Numbered from the stretch's first letter, positions 42,527 through 51,837 are shown. The stretch is DNA of 64,000 nucleotides from Bradyrhizobium sp. AUGA SZCCT0176 (GCF_018130145.1 NZ_JAFCMB010000007.1:268032-332031), one strand, 5' to 3'. The notes: generated by a model not told the origin, from the letters alone. Numbers and translations are program-made.

Positions 42527-43501
42527 CTAATTCGTCGGCAGCGGGACCTGATCGTCGATCAGCGCATCCAGCGTCGCCTTGACGTCGACGGTGGCGGCAA
42601 CGACCCCGGCCTGCTGCAAAGCGAGGCCAGCGGCGAGGATGGATTCGCGCTGCGGTGCGCCGATGCGGCTGTGGGTCAGTTCGGTGCGCTCCTTGAGCTG
42701 CTTGTCGACGACCGCGTCCGGCAGCTTGGTGATGCCGATGAAAGTTTTCTTCAGGTCGTCGTAATTGGCCAGCGAGTATTTGCGCGCCTCTTCGTATACC
42801 GCGAGCACGCGGCGAACCGCGTCCGGATGGTCCTTCAGGAACTGCTCGCGCACATTGAGGATGCCCCAGGTGTTGGCGTCGGGCTTGCGGAAGAACAGTT
42901 TGGCGCCCTCCTCGACTTCGGCCTGCGCCATCATCGGATCGAGCCCCGCCCAGGCGTCGACGTCGCCGCGGATCAGTGCGGTCTTGCCGTCGGCGTGCTG
43001 CAGCAGCACCGGGGTGATGTCTTTTTCGGAGAGGCCCGCGCCGAGCAGCGCACGCACCAGGAAGATGTGCGGATCGGTGCCGCGCGTCACCGCGACGCGC
43101 TTGCCCTTGAGGTCGGCAATGCTGGCGATCTTGGAATCCTTTGATGTCACCAGCGCGGTCCATTCGGGGCGCGAATAGACATAGATCGACTTGATCGGAT
43201 TACCGTTGATCTTGGCGACCAAAGCGGCCGAGCCCGCGCTCGATCCGAAGTCGATCGATCCGGCGTTGAGGAATTCGAGCGCCTTGTTGGAACCGGCCGA
43301 CTGCACCCAGACGACGTTGATGCCGTCCTTGGCGAACTCCTTTTCCAGCAGGCCCTTCTGCTTGAGGATCATCGACACCGGGTTGTAGGTCGCCCAGTCG
43401 ATGCGAATTTCCTTGAGCGGGTCGGCGGCGAAGGCCGCACCGGGCAGCAAGGTCGAGGCTGCGATAACAGCAGCAAACGCGCGCCGTGAAATCCTGGACA
43501 T
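42527..43501 (-). CDS. Sulfonate/nitrate-type ABC substrate-binding protein (SsuA-like)
   Basis: A 324-aa periplasmic binding protein with a signal peptide ending near GAAFAADP and SsuA/NrtA-class motifs (IRIDWATYNPVSMILKQKGLLEKEF; SIDFGSSAGSAALVAKINGNPIKSIYVYSRPEW; GKRVAVTRGTDPHIFLVRAL). The start is at 43501. It begins the importer cluster, though a palindromic element follows its stop before the permease. Ligand unknown. Confidence 0.88.
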   Translation of the reverse strand: MSRISRRAFAAVIAASTLLPGAAFAADPLKEIRIDWATYNPVSMILKQKGLLEKEFAKDGINVVWVQSAGSNKALEFLNAGSIDFGSSAGSAALVAKINGNPIKSIYVYSRPEWTALVTSKDSKIASIADLKGKRVAVTRGTDPHIFLVRALLGAGLSEKDITPVLLQHADGKTALIRGDVDAWAGLDPMMAQAEVEEGAKLFFRKPDANTWGILNVREQFLKDHPDAVRRVLAVYEEARKYSLANYDDLKKTFIGITKLPDAVVDKQLKERTELTHSRIGAPQRESILAAGLALQQAGVVAATVDVKATLDALIDDQVPLPTN

Positions 43502-43700
43502 TCCCTGGTCTCCTCTTATCCCAAAAAAAACTGTCTTTTATTTCAATGAGTTAAACCGCAAGGTCAACCAGAAAATAGCTGCCGCGAAAGCTGCGCCCTG
43601 GGAACAGGTTTGCCCAAAGCAACGCGAATCCAGCATAGAACTACTGTTGCCTCACAATCATCCGTGACAGCGTCTGCGCCGTCCGATATCGGGATAGATC

Positions 43701-46496
43701 ATGGACAGCGTTGTGACCGAGGACCGCCCTGTGGCGGATGATCGTTTTGATACCGCGCGGATCACCGCCGCGATCGATGCGCTCGCCGAAAAAAATGCCG
43801 GGCGCGAGGACGTGTTTCGCTCGGCGATGGCGCAATTGCTCAAGGCCGAGATGATCGCGGCGCGAAAAACCGCGCAAGCCGTGCTGCTGAAGGACCGCCA
43901 CGGCCGCCGCTGCGCGGAGCGATTGTGTTTCGTGCAGGATGAAATCATCCGCATTCTCTATTCCGCCGCCACGCGGCACCTCTATCGCTCGCATGTCCGA
44001 TCGGGCGAAGAGCGCATGTCTGTCGTCGCCACCGGCGGTTATGGCCGCGGCCTGATGGCGCCGGAATCCGATATCGATCTGCTGTTCATCCTGCCCTACA
44101 AGCAGACCGCCTGGGGCGAGCAGGTCGCCGAAGCCATTCTCTATTGCCTGTGGGACATGGGACTGAAGGTCGGCCACGCCACGCGTTCGGTCGATGAATC
44201 GGTCCGGCAGGCGCGCGGCGACATGACGATCCGCACCGCCATCCTCGAAACCCGGTTCCTGACCGGCGACCAGCCGCTCTACGACGAACTGGTCGCGCGC
44301 TTCGACAAGAACGTGGTGCAGGGCACCGCGGCTGAATTCGTCACCGCCAAGCTCGCCGAGCGCGAAGAACGCCATCGCCGCGGCGGGCAGTCGCGCTATC
44401 TGGTCGAACCCAACGTCAAGGACGGCAAGGGTGGCCTCCGCGACCTGCACACGCTGTTCTGGATCGCGAAATATGTCTATCGCGTGCGCGAGACCGATGA
44501 ACTGGTCGAGCGCGGCGTGTTCGACGCGCAGGAATACCGCACCTTCCGCCGCTGCGCCGACTTCCTGTGGTCGGTGCGCTGCAATTTGCATTTCGTCTCC
44601 GGCCGCGCCGAAGAGCGGCTGTCGTTCGACATGCAGCGCGAGATCGCGGTCCGCCTCGGCTATACCTCGCATCCCGGCATGCAGGATGTCGAGCGCTTCA
44701 TGAAGCACTACTTCCTGGTCGCCAAGGACGTCGGCGACCTCACCGCGATCCTGTGCGCCAAGCTGGAAGACGAGCAGGCCAAGCCGGCGCCGGTCTTGAG
44801 CCGCGTCGTGGCGCGGTTCAGGCCCAGCATCAAGCGTCGCCGGGTGCCCGACAGCGACGATTTCATCATCGACAACAATCGCATCAATCTCGCGGCGCCC
44901 GACGTCTTCAAGCACGATCCAGTCAATCTGATCCGGATCTTCCGTCTCGCACAGAAGAACAACCTCGCCTTCCATCCCGACGCGATGCGCACGGTGACGC
45001 GCTCGCTGAAGCTGATCAACACCGGCTTAAGGGAAAATCCGGATGCCAACCTTCTGTTCATGGAGATCCTGACGTCCGACAACGCCGAGACCGTGCTGCG
45101 GCGCATGAACGAGACCGGCGTACTCGGTCACTTCATCCGCGCCTTCGGCAAGATCGTGTCGATGATGCAGTTCAACATGTACCACCATTACACGGTGGAC
45201 GAGCATCTGATCCGCTGCGTCGGCTTCCTGCAGGACATCGAGCGCGGCGGCAACGACGAGTTCACCGTCGCCAGCGACCTGATGCGCAAAATTCGCCCCG
45301 AGCACCGCGCGGTGATCTACATCACCACGCTGCTGCACGACATCGCCAAGGGCCGGCCCGAAGACCATTCGATCGCCGGCGCCAAGGTGGCGCGGCGGCT
45401 GTGCCCGCGGCTCGGCTTCAACGCCGCCGATACCGAGACGGTAGCGTGGCTGATCGAAGAGCATCTGACCATGTCGACGGTGGCTCAGTCGCGCGACCTG
45501 TCGGATCGCAAGACGATCGAGAATTTCGCCGCCGTGGTGCAGTCGGTCGAGCAGATGAAGCTCTTGACGATTCTCACCACCGCGGACATCCGCGGCGTCG
45601 GTCCCGGCGTTTGGAATGGCTGGAAGGCGCAATTGCTGCGCACGCTGTATTACGAAACCGAGCCGGTGCTGACCGGCGGCTTCTCCGAAGTGAACCGCGC
45701 TCAGCGTATCGCGGTGGCGCAATCCGAATTCCGCGCGGCCTTCACCGAATGGCCGGAGCAGGAACTCAACGCCTATATCGCGCGGCATTACCCGGCCTAT
45801 TGGCTCAAGGTAGAGCTACCGCGAAAAATCCGCCACGCGCGTTTCCTGCGGGCCAGCGAACAGGCCGGCCACAAGCTTGCGATCAATGTCGGCTTCGACG
45901 AAGCGCGCGGCGTCACCGAACTGACGATCCTGGCGACCGACCATCCCTGGCTGCTGTCGATCATCGCCGGCGCCTGCGCGTCGGCGGGCGCCAACATCGT
46001 CGACGCGCAGATCTACACCACCACCGACGGGCGCGCGCTCGACACCATCGCCATCTCCCGCGAATACGACCGCGACGAGGACGAGGGCCGCCGCGCCACG
46101 CGAATCGGCGAGATGATCGAGCAGGTGCTGGAGGGCAAATTGCGCCTGCCCGAAGTGGTGGCGCGCAAGGCGGCCGCGCGCGGCAAGGTGCGGCCCTTCG
46201 TGGTCGAGCCTGAAGTCACCATCAACAATCAATGGTCGGACCGCTACACCGTGATCGAGGTCTCCGGCCTCGACCGCCCGGGTCTGCTGTACCAGCTGAC
46301 GACGGCGATCTCGAAGCTCAACCTCAACATCGCCTCCGCCCATGTCGCGACCTTCGGCGAGCGCGCCCGCGACGTGTTCTACGTCACCGATCTGCTCGGT
46401 GCGCAGATCACTGCGCCGACGCGGCAGGCCGCGATCAAGAGCGCGCTGCTGCACCTGCTCGCGAGCGAGGACAACGCCGCCCAGCCGGCGGCGTGA
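43701..46496 (+). CDS. glnD: PII uridylyltransferase/uridylyl-removing enzyme
   Basis: A 931-aa GlnD, the nitrogen sensor that uridylylates PII (GlnB/GlnK) when glutamine is low and removes UMP when it is high. Order of domains: nucleotidyltransferase with GGYGRG (from about residue 112) and SDIDLLF (about 123-129); a helical linker; HD domain with LLHDIAKG near 543-550; and two ACT domains (about 730-800 and 845-925, ELTILATDHPWLL and VIEVSGLDRPGLLYQL) for glutamine. All catalytic motifs look intact. It stands alone on the plus strand after a 199-base intergenic region. Confidence 0.97.
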   Translation: MDSVVTEDRPVADDRFDTARITAAIDALAEKNAGREDVFRSAMAQLLKAEMIAARKTAQAVLLKDRHGRRCAERLCFVQDEIIRILYSAATRHLYRSHVRSGEERMSVVATGGYGRGLMAPESDIDLLFILPYKQTAWGEQVAEAILYCLWDMGLKVGHATRSVDESVRQARGDMTIRTAILETRFLTGDQPLYDELVARFDKNVVQGTAAEFVTAKLAEREERHRRGGQSRYLVEPNVKDGKGGLRDLHTLFWIAKYVYRVRETDELVERGVFDAQEYRTFRRCADFLWSVRCNLHFVSGRAEERLSFDMQREIAVRLGYTSHPGMQDVERFMKHYFLVAKDVGDLTAILCAKLEDEQAKPAPVLSRVVARFRPSIKRRRVPDSDDFIIDNNRINLAAPDVFKHDPVNLIRIFRLAQKNNLAFHPDAMRTVTRSLKLINTGLRENPDANLLFMEILTSDNAETVLRRMNETGVLGHFIRAFGKIVSMMQFNMYHHYTVDEHLIRCVGFLQDIERGGNDEFTVASDLMRKIRPEHRAVIYITTLLHDIAKGRPEDHSIAGAKVARRLCPRLGFNAADTETVAWLIEEHLTMSTVAQSRDLSDRKTIENFAAVVQSVEQMKLLTILTTADIRGVGPGVWNGWKAQLLRTLYYETEPVLTGGFSEVNRAQRIAVAQSEFRAAFTEWPEQELNAYIARHYPAYWLKVELPRKIRHARFLRASEQAGHKLAINVGFDEARGVTELTILATDHPWLLSIIAGACASAGANIVDAQIYTTTDGRALDTIAISREYDRDEDEGRRATRIGEMIEQVLEGKLRLPEVVARKAAARGKVRPFVVEPEVTINNQWSDRYTVIEVSGLDRPGLLYQLTTAISKLNLNIASAHVATFGERARDVFYVTDLLGAQITAPTRQAAIKSALLHLLASEDNAAQPAA

Positions 46497-46511
46497 TCCG
46501 TCACTCTTCTC

Positions 46512-46916
46512 TCAGAACTGGGTGATCGGCTCCAGCTTCTCGCCCTTGCGGAACGCGCGCAGCGGCGCCGTGTCGGTATAGACCCGCTCCTCGATGATCT
46601 TGCCATTTTTGATGCGGAACTTGTCGACGCCGCGCCACTCGAACCTGACGCCGCCTACGTTGCGCGTGGTCTGCCATTCGATGATCACGACGTCGCCGCG
46701 CGAGGTCCAGTCCAGCAATTGCCAGACGAAATCCGGCGCCGCCGCGGTCTGCACTTCCATCAGCCGGTCGAGTTCGTTGCCCGCCACGCGCCGGCCCACC
46801 AGCGGCGTATGCAGCGAGCCTTCGGGGTGCCAGAGATCGAGAAAGGCTTTTCCGTCCCGCGCCGCCCAGGCGGCGGCAAATCGCGTCACAAATTCCTGAA
46901 TTTCTGCGTCCGTCAT
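46512..46916 (-). CDS. NTF2-like/SnoaL-family protein
   Basis: A 134-aa protein of the SnoaL/NTF2-like fold: an N-terminal helix (AEIQEFVTRFAAAWAARDGKAFLDLWHPEGSLHTPL) and a curved sheet (GDVVIIEWQTTRNVGG; WRGVDKFRIKNGKIIEERVY). Such small proteins may be isomerases, hydrolases or ligand-binding proteins; the sequence does not decide. It is convergent with glnD (15-base gap) and stands alone. Confidence 0.78.
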   Translation of the reverse strand: MTDAEIQEFVTRFAAAWAARDGKAFLDLWHPEGSLHTPLVGRRVAGNELDRLMEVQTAAAPDFVWQLLDWTSRGDVVIIEWQTTRNVGGVRFEWRGVDKFRIKNGKIIEERVYTDTAPLRAFRKGEKLEPITQF

Positions 46917-46999
46917 TGGTCGTCTCCTTGTTGGAATGTGGGGAGACGCTAGGGGCGTCGCGGCAGACTGTCTGGCGGTTTACGGACCTGACATGTCTC

Positions 47000-47098
47000 C
47001 GTCATTCCGGGGCGCGCGTAGCGCGAGCCCGGAATCCATAACCCCGATCGGGAGTATGGATTCCGGGCCTGCGCCAAGAGGCGCATCCCGGAATGACG
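47000..47098. repeat. Palindromic intergenic element, CGTCATTCCGG type
   Basis: Outer arms CGTCATTCCGG (47000-47010) and CCGGAATGACG (47088-47098). Inner perfect 14-bp arms GCCCGGAATCCATA (47027-47040) and TATGGATTCCGGGC (47055-47068). A GGCGCGCGTAGCGCG hairpin lies between them on the left. The element lies between the NTF2-like gene and ogt. CGTCATTCCGGG-ended palindromes are frequent between genes in Bradyrhizobium. Confidence 0.78.
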
Positions 47099-47119
47099 CG
47101 TTGAGAGATTGCACGCCCA

Positions 47120-47647
47120 TTACGCGCCGATCACTACACCCTCATGCTCCAGCAACCACCGCTTCCGCTCGAGGCCGCCGCCATACTTGACCAGCGCGCC
47201 GTTGGCGCCGATCAGGCGATGACAGGGCACGACGACGCTGATCGGGTTGGAGCCGTTGGCATGACCGACCGCACGCATGGCTTTTGGCGCGTTCAGTTGG
47301 GCTGCGAGCGCGCCGTAGCTCATCGTTGTGCCGGCAGGTATCTTCGGCAATGCAGTCCAGACCTTTTGCTGGAACGGCGTACCCGCAACGCGCCACTTGA
47401 TCGCGTTGAGGCGATCGAGATCGCCTTTGAAATACGCCGTTAGCGCCGACCTCAGCTCTTTCGGTGATCGCGCCTCCTCGAGATCGACCAGACCATATTG
47501 CAGCCGCAGCAACTCCTTCATGCGCGGCCCGTGCTCTTCCCAATCCAGCGCACGCAGCACGCCGCCGGAATCGGTCACCAGCAACGCGGTTCCGATCGGC
47601 GTTTGCAGCCGGTCGAGATTGAAGGTTTCAGGCGGCTTCGCGCTCAT
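47120..47647 (-). CDS. ogt: Methylated-DNA--protein-cysteine methyltransferase
   Basis: A 175-aa O6-alkylguanine-DNA alkyltransferase. The acceptor Cys142 is in SVVVPCHRLIGANGALVKYGGG, and the Arg-finger/HTH region is VAGTPFQQKVWTALPKIPAGTTMSYGALA. It repairs O6-methylguanine by suicidal transfer to Cys142. The ATG at 47645-47647 lies within the 3' end of the Ada-AlkA gene, overlapping it by 20 bases, so both are probably one transcript. Confidence 0.93.
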   Translation of the reverse strand: MSAKPPETFNLDRLQTPIGTALLVTDSGGVLRALDWEEHGPRMKELLRLQYGLVDLEEARSPKELRSALTAYFKGDLDRLNAIKWRVAGTPFQQKVWTALPKIPAGTTMSYGALAAQLNAPKAMRAVGHANGSNPISVVVPCHRLIGANGALVKYGGGLERKRWLLEHEGVVIGA

Positions 47648-49157
47648 CGATTTTTCCGGACAAGGCGGGATGCGGTACACCCGCGGCCCACAGATGCAAC
47701 GCCGCATAGGCGCGCCACGGCCGCCAGCGCTCGCTGCGCGTCAGCAATTCCGCAGGCGACGGCCGCCGACCTTCGCCGTCGGTCATCGCGCGGAGCAATC
47801 CAATGTCGGCGGCGGGGAACGCATCGGGTTCGCGGAGCTCGCGCATGGCGATGTATTGCGCGGTCCATTCGCCGATTCCCGGCAGCGCCCTCAATTTCAC
47901 GATAGCATCCTCAAGGCTGGCGCCGCGGCTGAATATCGCGGGATCGGCCGAGATCGCCTGCGCCAGCGAGGTCACCGCCATCGCCCGCGCACCGGGCATC
48001 CCGAGCGTTGTCAGATCGGAGCTAGCAATCCGCGCCGCAAAGGGAAACAGATGGCTGAGACCCTCGCTGTCTGTCATCGCAGGCGGCAGCGGATCGCCAA
48101 AGGCCTGCACCAGTTTGCCGAGCAGTTTGGTCGCGGCAGGAACCGTGATCTGCTGGCCGAAGATCGCGCGCACCGCGAGTTCGAAACCGTCCCATGCCCC
48201 AGGGACTCGCAAGCCCGGCCGCGCCGCGACCAGCGGCGCCAGCCTCGGGTCGAGCGCGAGATGCGCGCCGATCGTATCGGGATCGGCGGCGAGATCGAAC
48301 ACCCGGCGGACCCGCGCGATGACCTGCGGCAAGGCCGCCATCTCGGGGAAGCGAACGCGGACGTCGATCCGGTTCTTCGGCGCGGGCACGACGCTGATCA
48401 CGCCGCACTTGCCGCCGATCGCAATCGTGCGGCGATAGCTATCGCCGGCAACGATCTCGACACCGGGAATGGCGCGGGCGCTGAGGAACGACAGCATCGC
48501 GTCCCAATCATAGGGCGGCCGATACGGAAGACGAACCGACAGCGCACCGGCTTCACGCCTGGTCTTGTCGCGGGAACGCCGCAACGCGGCCGGCGGACGT
48601 CCGAACAGTTCCAAAAAGGTTTCGTTGAAGCGGCGCACGCTGTTGAAGCCGGACGCCAGGGCGACCTCGGCCATCGGCAGCGGCGTTTCGTGGATCAACT
48701 GCTTGGCAAGCAGCACCCGTCGGGTTTGGGCCACCGCAATCGGCGAAGCGCCGACGTGTTGACGGAACAGCCGCCGCAATTGCCGCCCGCCGACGCCGAG
48801 CCGATTAGCCAGACCTTCTACATCGTCACCATCGAGCCCGCCGGATTCGATCAATGCCAGCGCGCGCGAAACCGTGTTGGAGCTGCCGCGCCAGAACGCG
48901 AGGTCAGGCGACACTTCCGGCCGGCAGCGCAGGCAGGGACGGAAGCCGGCCTCCTGGGCTGCGGCCGCCGAAGCATAGAACGACACGTTCTCGAATTTCG
49001 GGGTGCGCGCCGGACAGATCGGCCGGCAATAGATGCCGGTGGTTTTTACACCGACAAAAAGCCGCCCGTCGAACCTGATATCCCGGGTCGAAATCGCGCG
49101 GTAGCAAGCGGTACGGTCCATATCCATCAGGAAATCATCCACCATCGTGCAGGGCAT
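47628..49157 (-). CDS. alkA: Ada metal-binding/AraC HTH fused to AlkA-type 3-methyladenine DNA glycosylase
   Basis: A protein of about 509 aa. N-terminal Ada domain with the four-cysteine zinc site (YCRPIC...PCLRC) that accepts methyl groups from phosphotriesters; AraC-type HTH (VEGLANRLGVGGRQLRRLFRQHVGASP and a second helix pair); then an AlkA N-domain and HhH-GPD glycosylase (LRALPGIGEWTAQYIAMR) with catalytic Asp in FPAADIGLL. It should sense methylation, activate transcription and excise alkylated bases. The Ada C-terminal methyltransferase is absent and is supplied by the overlapping ogt. Start sites at 49208, 49157, 49127 or 49121 are possible; 49157 has GCGGGA upstream. Confidence 0.9.
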   Translation of the reverse strand: MPCTMVDDFLMDMDRTACYRAISTRDIRFDGRLFVGVKTTGIYCRPICPARTPKFENVSFYASAAAAQEAGFRPCLRCRPEVSPDLAFWRGSSNTVSRALALIESGGLDGDDVEGLANRLGVGGRQLRRLFRQHVGASPIAVAQTRRVLLAKQLIHETPLPMAEVALASGFNSVRRFNETFLELFGRPPAALRRSRDKTRREAGALSVRLPYRPPYDWDAMLSFLSARAIPGVEIVAGDSYRRTIAIGGKCGVISVVPAPKNRIDVRVRFPEMAALPQVIARVRRVFDLAADPDTIGAHLALDPRLAPLVAARPGLRVPGAWDGFELAVRAIFGQQITVPAATKLLGKLVQAFGDPLPPAMTDSEGLSHLFPFAARIASSDLTTLGMPGARAMAVTSLAQAISADPAIFSRGASLEDAIVKLRALPGIGEWTAQYIAMRELREPDAFPAADIGLLRAMTDGEGRRPSPAELLTRSERWRPWRAYAALHLWAAGVPHPALSGKIDEREAA

Positions 49158-49186
49158 GTCCCGCGCTTTGCGCGCGGATGCGCGGC

Positions 49187-49666
49187 TCAGTTCTCGAAAA
49201 TCAGGCAAGTCGTGGTGCCCTGGGCAAGCAAACGTCCCTTGCTATCCGTGATGCGTCCTTCCGCGGTGCCGACCCGCCGGCCGCTGCTGAGCACAATGCC
49301 CTCGGCCCTGATCGTGCCGGTCTCGGGCGTAATCGGTCGAACCAGCGAAATCTTGAACTCCAGCGTCGTCGATCCCAGACCTTTCTCCAGGGTCGACTGA
49401 ATGGCCAGCCCCATGCAGCTGTCGAGCAGCGTGGCCGAGAAGCCGCCATGCACGGTGCCGGCTGGATTGAGATGGTCGTCACTCGGTTCGGCGGTGATGA
49501 CCACGCGCCCGCTCGCGGCTTCGGTGACATCGTAGCCCAGTGTGCGTGCGATCGTGTTGAGGGGCAGCGTGCCATCCGCGAGCCCCTGGACAAATTCCAG
49601 GCCGCTCATTTCCTTGCGCCTGATGACGCTGACGGTGCCGTATGTTCTGTCGGTACGCATTCCCAT
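49187..49666 (-). CDS. PaaI-type hotdog thioesterase
   Basis: A 159-aa hotdog-fold acyl-CoA thioesterase with the PaaI motif HLNPAGTVHGGFSATLLDSCMGLAI; Asp in LLDS is the likely catalytic or water-positioning residue. The ATG at 49664-49666 follows GAGGAATCA. An upstream extension of 62 residues lies in intergenic sequence and is rejected. It ends 29 bases from the Ada-AlkA start and may be co-transcribed. Substrate (perhaps an aromatic or short acyl-CoA) is inferred from the family. Confidence 0.85.
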   Translation of the reverse strand: MGMRTDRTYGTVSVIRRKEMSGLEFVQGLADGTLPLNTIARTLGYDVTEAASGRVVITAEPSDDHLNPAGTVHGGFSATLLDSCMGLAIQSTLEKGLGSTTLEFKISLVRPITPETGTIRAEGIVLSSGRRVGTAEGRITDSKGRLLAQGTTTCLIFEN

Positions 49667-49835
49667 TGATTCCTCGCGCTGTCGCTCGATCGAAGCATCT
49701 GATATCGCGTCCCGCCTGTCTCGCGGTTTTCGGACCTCATCATTCTCTGCAAAATATCGGCACGCCGCCGCACTTTTCACGCTGAGCGTGCTAGCGTCCA
49801 CCCGAATTCCGCTGTCGGTTTTGGGGGGCCGCCAC

Positions 49836-50198
49836 ATGACGCTTTTCGCCAATTGTCTGGTCGCGGTGGTCGCCGCGCTGCATGTCTATTTTCTGGTGCT
49901 GGAGATGTTTCTCTGGACCAAGCCGCTGGGGCTGAAGACCTTCCGCAACACGATCGAGAAGGCAACGGAATCGGCGGTGCTGGCCGCCAATCAAGGGCTC
50001 TATAACGGCTTCCTCGCCGCTGGCCTGGTCTGGGGCCTGGTCCATCCAAACCCGGGCTTCGCGTTCCAGATCAAGGCATTCTTTCTGCTCTGTGTGATCG
50101 TGGCAGGCAGCTACGGCGCCGCGACCGTCAGCCGTCGGATCTTGTATGTGCAGGCGGCGCCCGCGGCGCTCGCATTGATCCTGCTCTGGTTGGCGTAA
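49836..50198 (+). CDS. DUF1304-type small membrane protein
   Basis: A 120-aa membrane protein with four helices and the DUF1304 pattern (ALHVYFLVLEMFLWTKPLGLKTF; ANQGLYNGFLAAGLVWGLV). Length fits the family. The ATG at 49836 follows a run of G (TTGGGGGG). Function is unknown. It is divergent from the thioesterase gene and alone. Confidence 0.8.
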   Translation: MTLFANCLVAVVAALHVYFLVLEMFLWTKPLGLKTFRNTIEKATESAVLAANQGLYNGFLAAGLVWGLVHPNPGFAFQIKAFFLLCVIVAGSYGAATVSRRILYVQAAPAALALILLWLA

Positions 50199-50547
50199 AC
50201 GCCTGGCCGTTCTGGCTGGGCCGCTTCGTTCAGAAAGGAACTGGCGCTGCCGTGTTCCGCACGGCATCGTTGTCCGTTTTCGGTATCCCGTGCGGGCTCC
50301 AATGCCCAATGCGGTGTCATTCGGAACGTGCACATGTCGATTGGATTCTTTTTGGGCAGACAGCAATTGCTGCCCTCGAATTAACCTTGCCCTCGCCAGC
50401 CAGAAATCCAGGACCGTTTCAACTTGCATCGCCTTGCATTGCAGCATCCGTTCCGCCACTATTGCAACCAGCGATGGCGTCCACCGGGTCATATTAGGTC
50501 CCAAGACAAGATCATCGGCTCAATCAACACATGAGGAAACGAGCAAT
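50199..50547. other. Intergenic region upstream of the stand-alone binding-protein gene
   Basis: A 349-base gap. Short open frames on both strands have no ribosome site or family features, and I see no RNA gene or repeat. It probably holds the promoter and leader of the binding-protein gene at 50548; GAGGAAAC just before the ATG is its ribosome site. Confidence 0.4.
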
Positions 50548-51774
50548 ATGAGGAATGGTATTTTCCATTTGATCACCGGCACGGCGCTCGCGATTGCCCT
50601 GTCGGCTTCGTCGGCCTACGCGCAGAAGAAGTACGACACCGGCGCGACCGATACCGAAATCAAGATCGGCCAGACCGTGCCGTTCTCGGGCGCCTATTCC
50701 GTCTATGCCAATATCGGCAAGACGCAGGCCGCCTACATGAAGATGATCAACGACCAGGGCGGCATCAACGGCCGCAAGATCAATTTGATCCAGTATGACG
50801 ACGCTTACAGCCCGCCGAAGACGGTCGAGCAGATCCGCAAGCTCGTGGAGAGCGATGAAGTCCTCCTCACTTTCCAGGTTATCGGAACCGCGGCAAACGC
50901 CGCCGTTCAGAAATATCTCAACGGCAAGAAGGTGCCGCAGCTGTTCGCCGCCACCGGCGCCTCGAAGTTCACCGATCCCAAGAACTTCCCCTGGACCATG
51001 GGCTACAACCCGAACTACTTCGTCGAGGGTCGCATCTACGGCAAGTACATTCTGAAAGAACATCCGGATGCCAAGATCGGCATCCTCTACCAGAACGACG
51101 ATCTGGGTAAGGACTATGTCAACGGGCTGAAGGCGGGCCTGGGCGACAAGGCGGCTAAGATGATCGTGGCCGAGTCTTCCTACGAAGTCTCCGACCCGAC
51201 CATCGATTCGCAGGTGTTGAAGATCAAGGACGCCGGCGCGACCCTGTTCTACAGCGCCTCGACGCCGAAGCAGGCGGCGCAGGCAATCCGGAAGATCCAC
51301 GAACTCGCCTGGAAGCCGATCCACATCCTCGACATCAACGCCAGCCCGGTCAGCGCCACGCTGCAGCCGGCAGGCCTCGAAGCGTCGAAGGGCGTGATCA
51401 GCGTCAACTATGGCAAGGATCCGGCCGATCCGACCTGGAAGGGCGATCCGGGCCTGCAGAAGTATCTCGACTTCATGGCGAAATACTTCCCGGAAGGCGA
51501 CAAGATGAACACGGTGAATACCTACGGCTATTCGACCGCTCAGCTGCTCGTGCAGGTGCTCAAACAATGCGGCGATGACCTGACCCGTGAAAACGTCATG
51601 AAGCAGGCGGCCTCGTTGAAGGACGTCGTACTCGACCTCGGCCTGCCGGGCATGAAGATCAACACCGGCCCCGACGACTACCGCGTCAACAAGCAGTTGC
51701 AGATGATGAAGTTCAACGGCGAGCGTTGGGAACTGTTCGGCCCGATCCTCGAGGACGCCGGCCCGGCGGGCTAG
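50548..51774 (+). CDS. Branched-chain-type ABC substrate-binding protein, stand-alone
   Basis: A 408-aa periplasmic-binding-protein type I with a signal peptide ending near SSAYAQKK and family motifs (TEIKIGQTVPFSGAYSVYANIGKTQAAYMKMINDQGGINGRKI; YDDAYSPPKTVEQIRKLVE). No permease or ATPase genes are nearby, and a strong terminator follows at 51799, so it is monocistronic. Such orphan binding proteins usually share a LivHMGF complex coded elsewhere, possibly the one at 16.1-19.5 kb. Ligand unknown. Confidence 0.9.
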   Translation: MRNGIFHLITGTALAIALSASSAYAQKKYDTGATDTEIKIGQTVPFSGAYSVYANIGKTQAAYMKMINDQGGINGRKINLIQYDDAYSPPKTVEQIRKLVESDEVLLTFQVIGTAANAAVQKYLNGKKVPQLFAATGASKFTDPKNFPWTMGYNPNYFVEGRIYGKYILKEHPDAKIGILYQNDDLGKDYVNGLKAGLGDKAAKMIVAESSYEVSDPTIDSQVLKIKDAGATLFYSASTPKQAAQAIRKIHELAWKPIHILDINASPVSATLQPAGLEASKGVISVNYGKDPADPTWKGDPGLQKYLDFMAKYFPEGDKMNTVNTYGYSTAQLLVQVLKQCGDDLTRENVMKQAASLKDVVLDLGLPGMKINTGPDDYRVNKQLQMMKFNGERWELFGPILEDAGPAG

Positions 51775-51798
51775 CCTCAGCTTCCATCGATACGAATG

Positions 51799-51829
51799 AT
51801 CGGCGGTCCCTCGGGGTCGCCGATTTTTT
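51799..51829 (+). terminator. Rho-independent terminator after the stand-alone binding-protein gene
   Basis: ATCGGCG (51799-51805) pairs with CGCCGAT (51818-51824) across a loop that can extend the stem with CCC/GGG, followed by a run of T. It lies 25 bases after the stop codon and before the convergent DUF1330 gene. Confidence 0.8.
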
Positions 51830-51837
51830 GTGCGTTG

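Noticed and set aside
44567..46213. A 548-codon open frame on the plus strand
   Set aside because: It is a shifted reading frame within glnD, rich in Arg and Ala and without family motifs.
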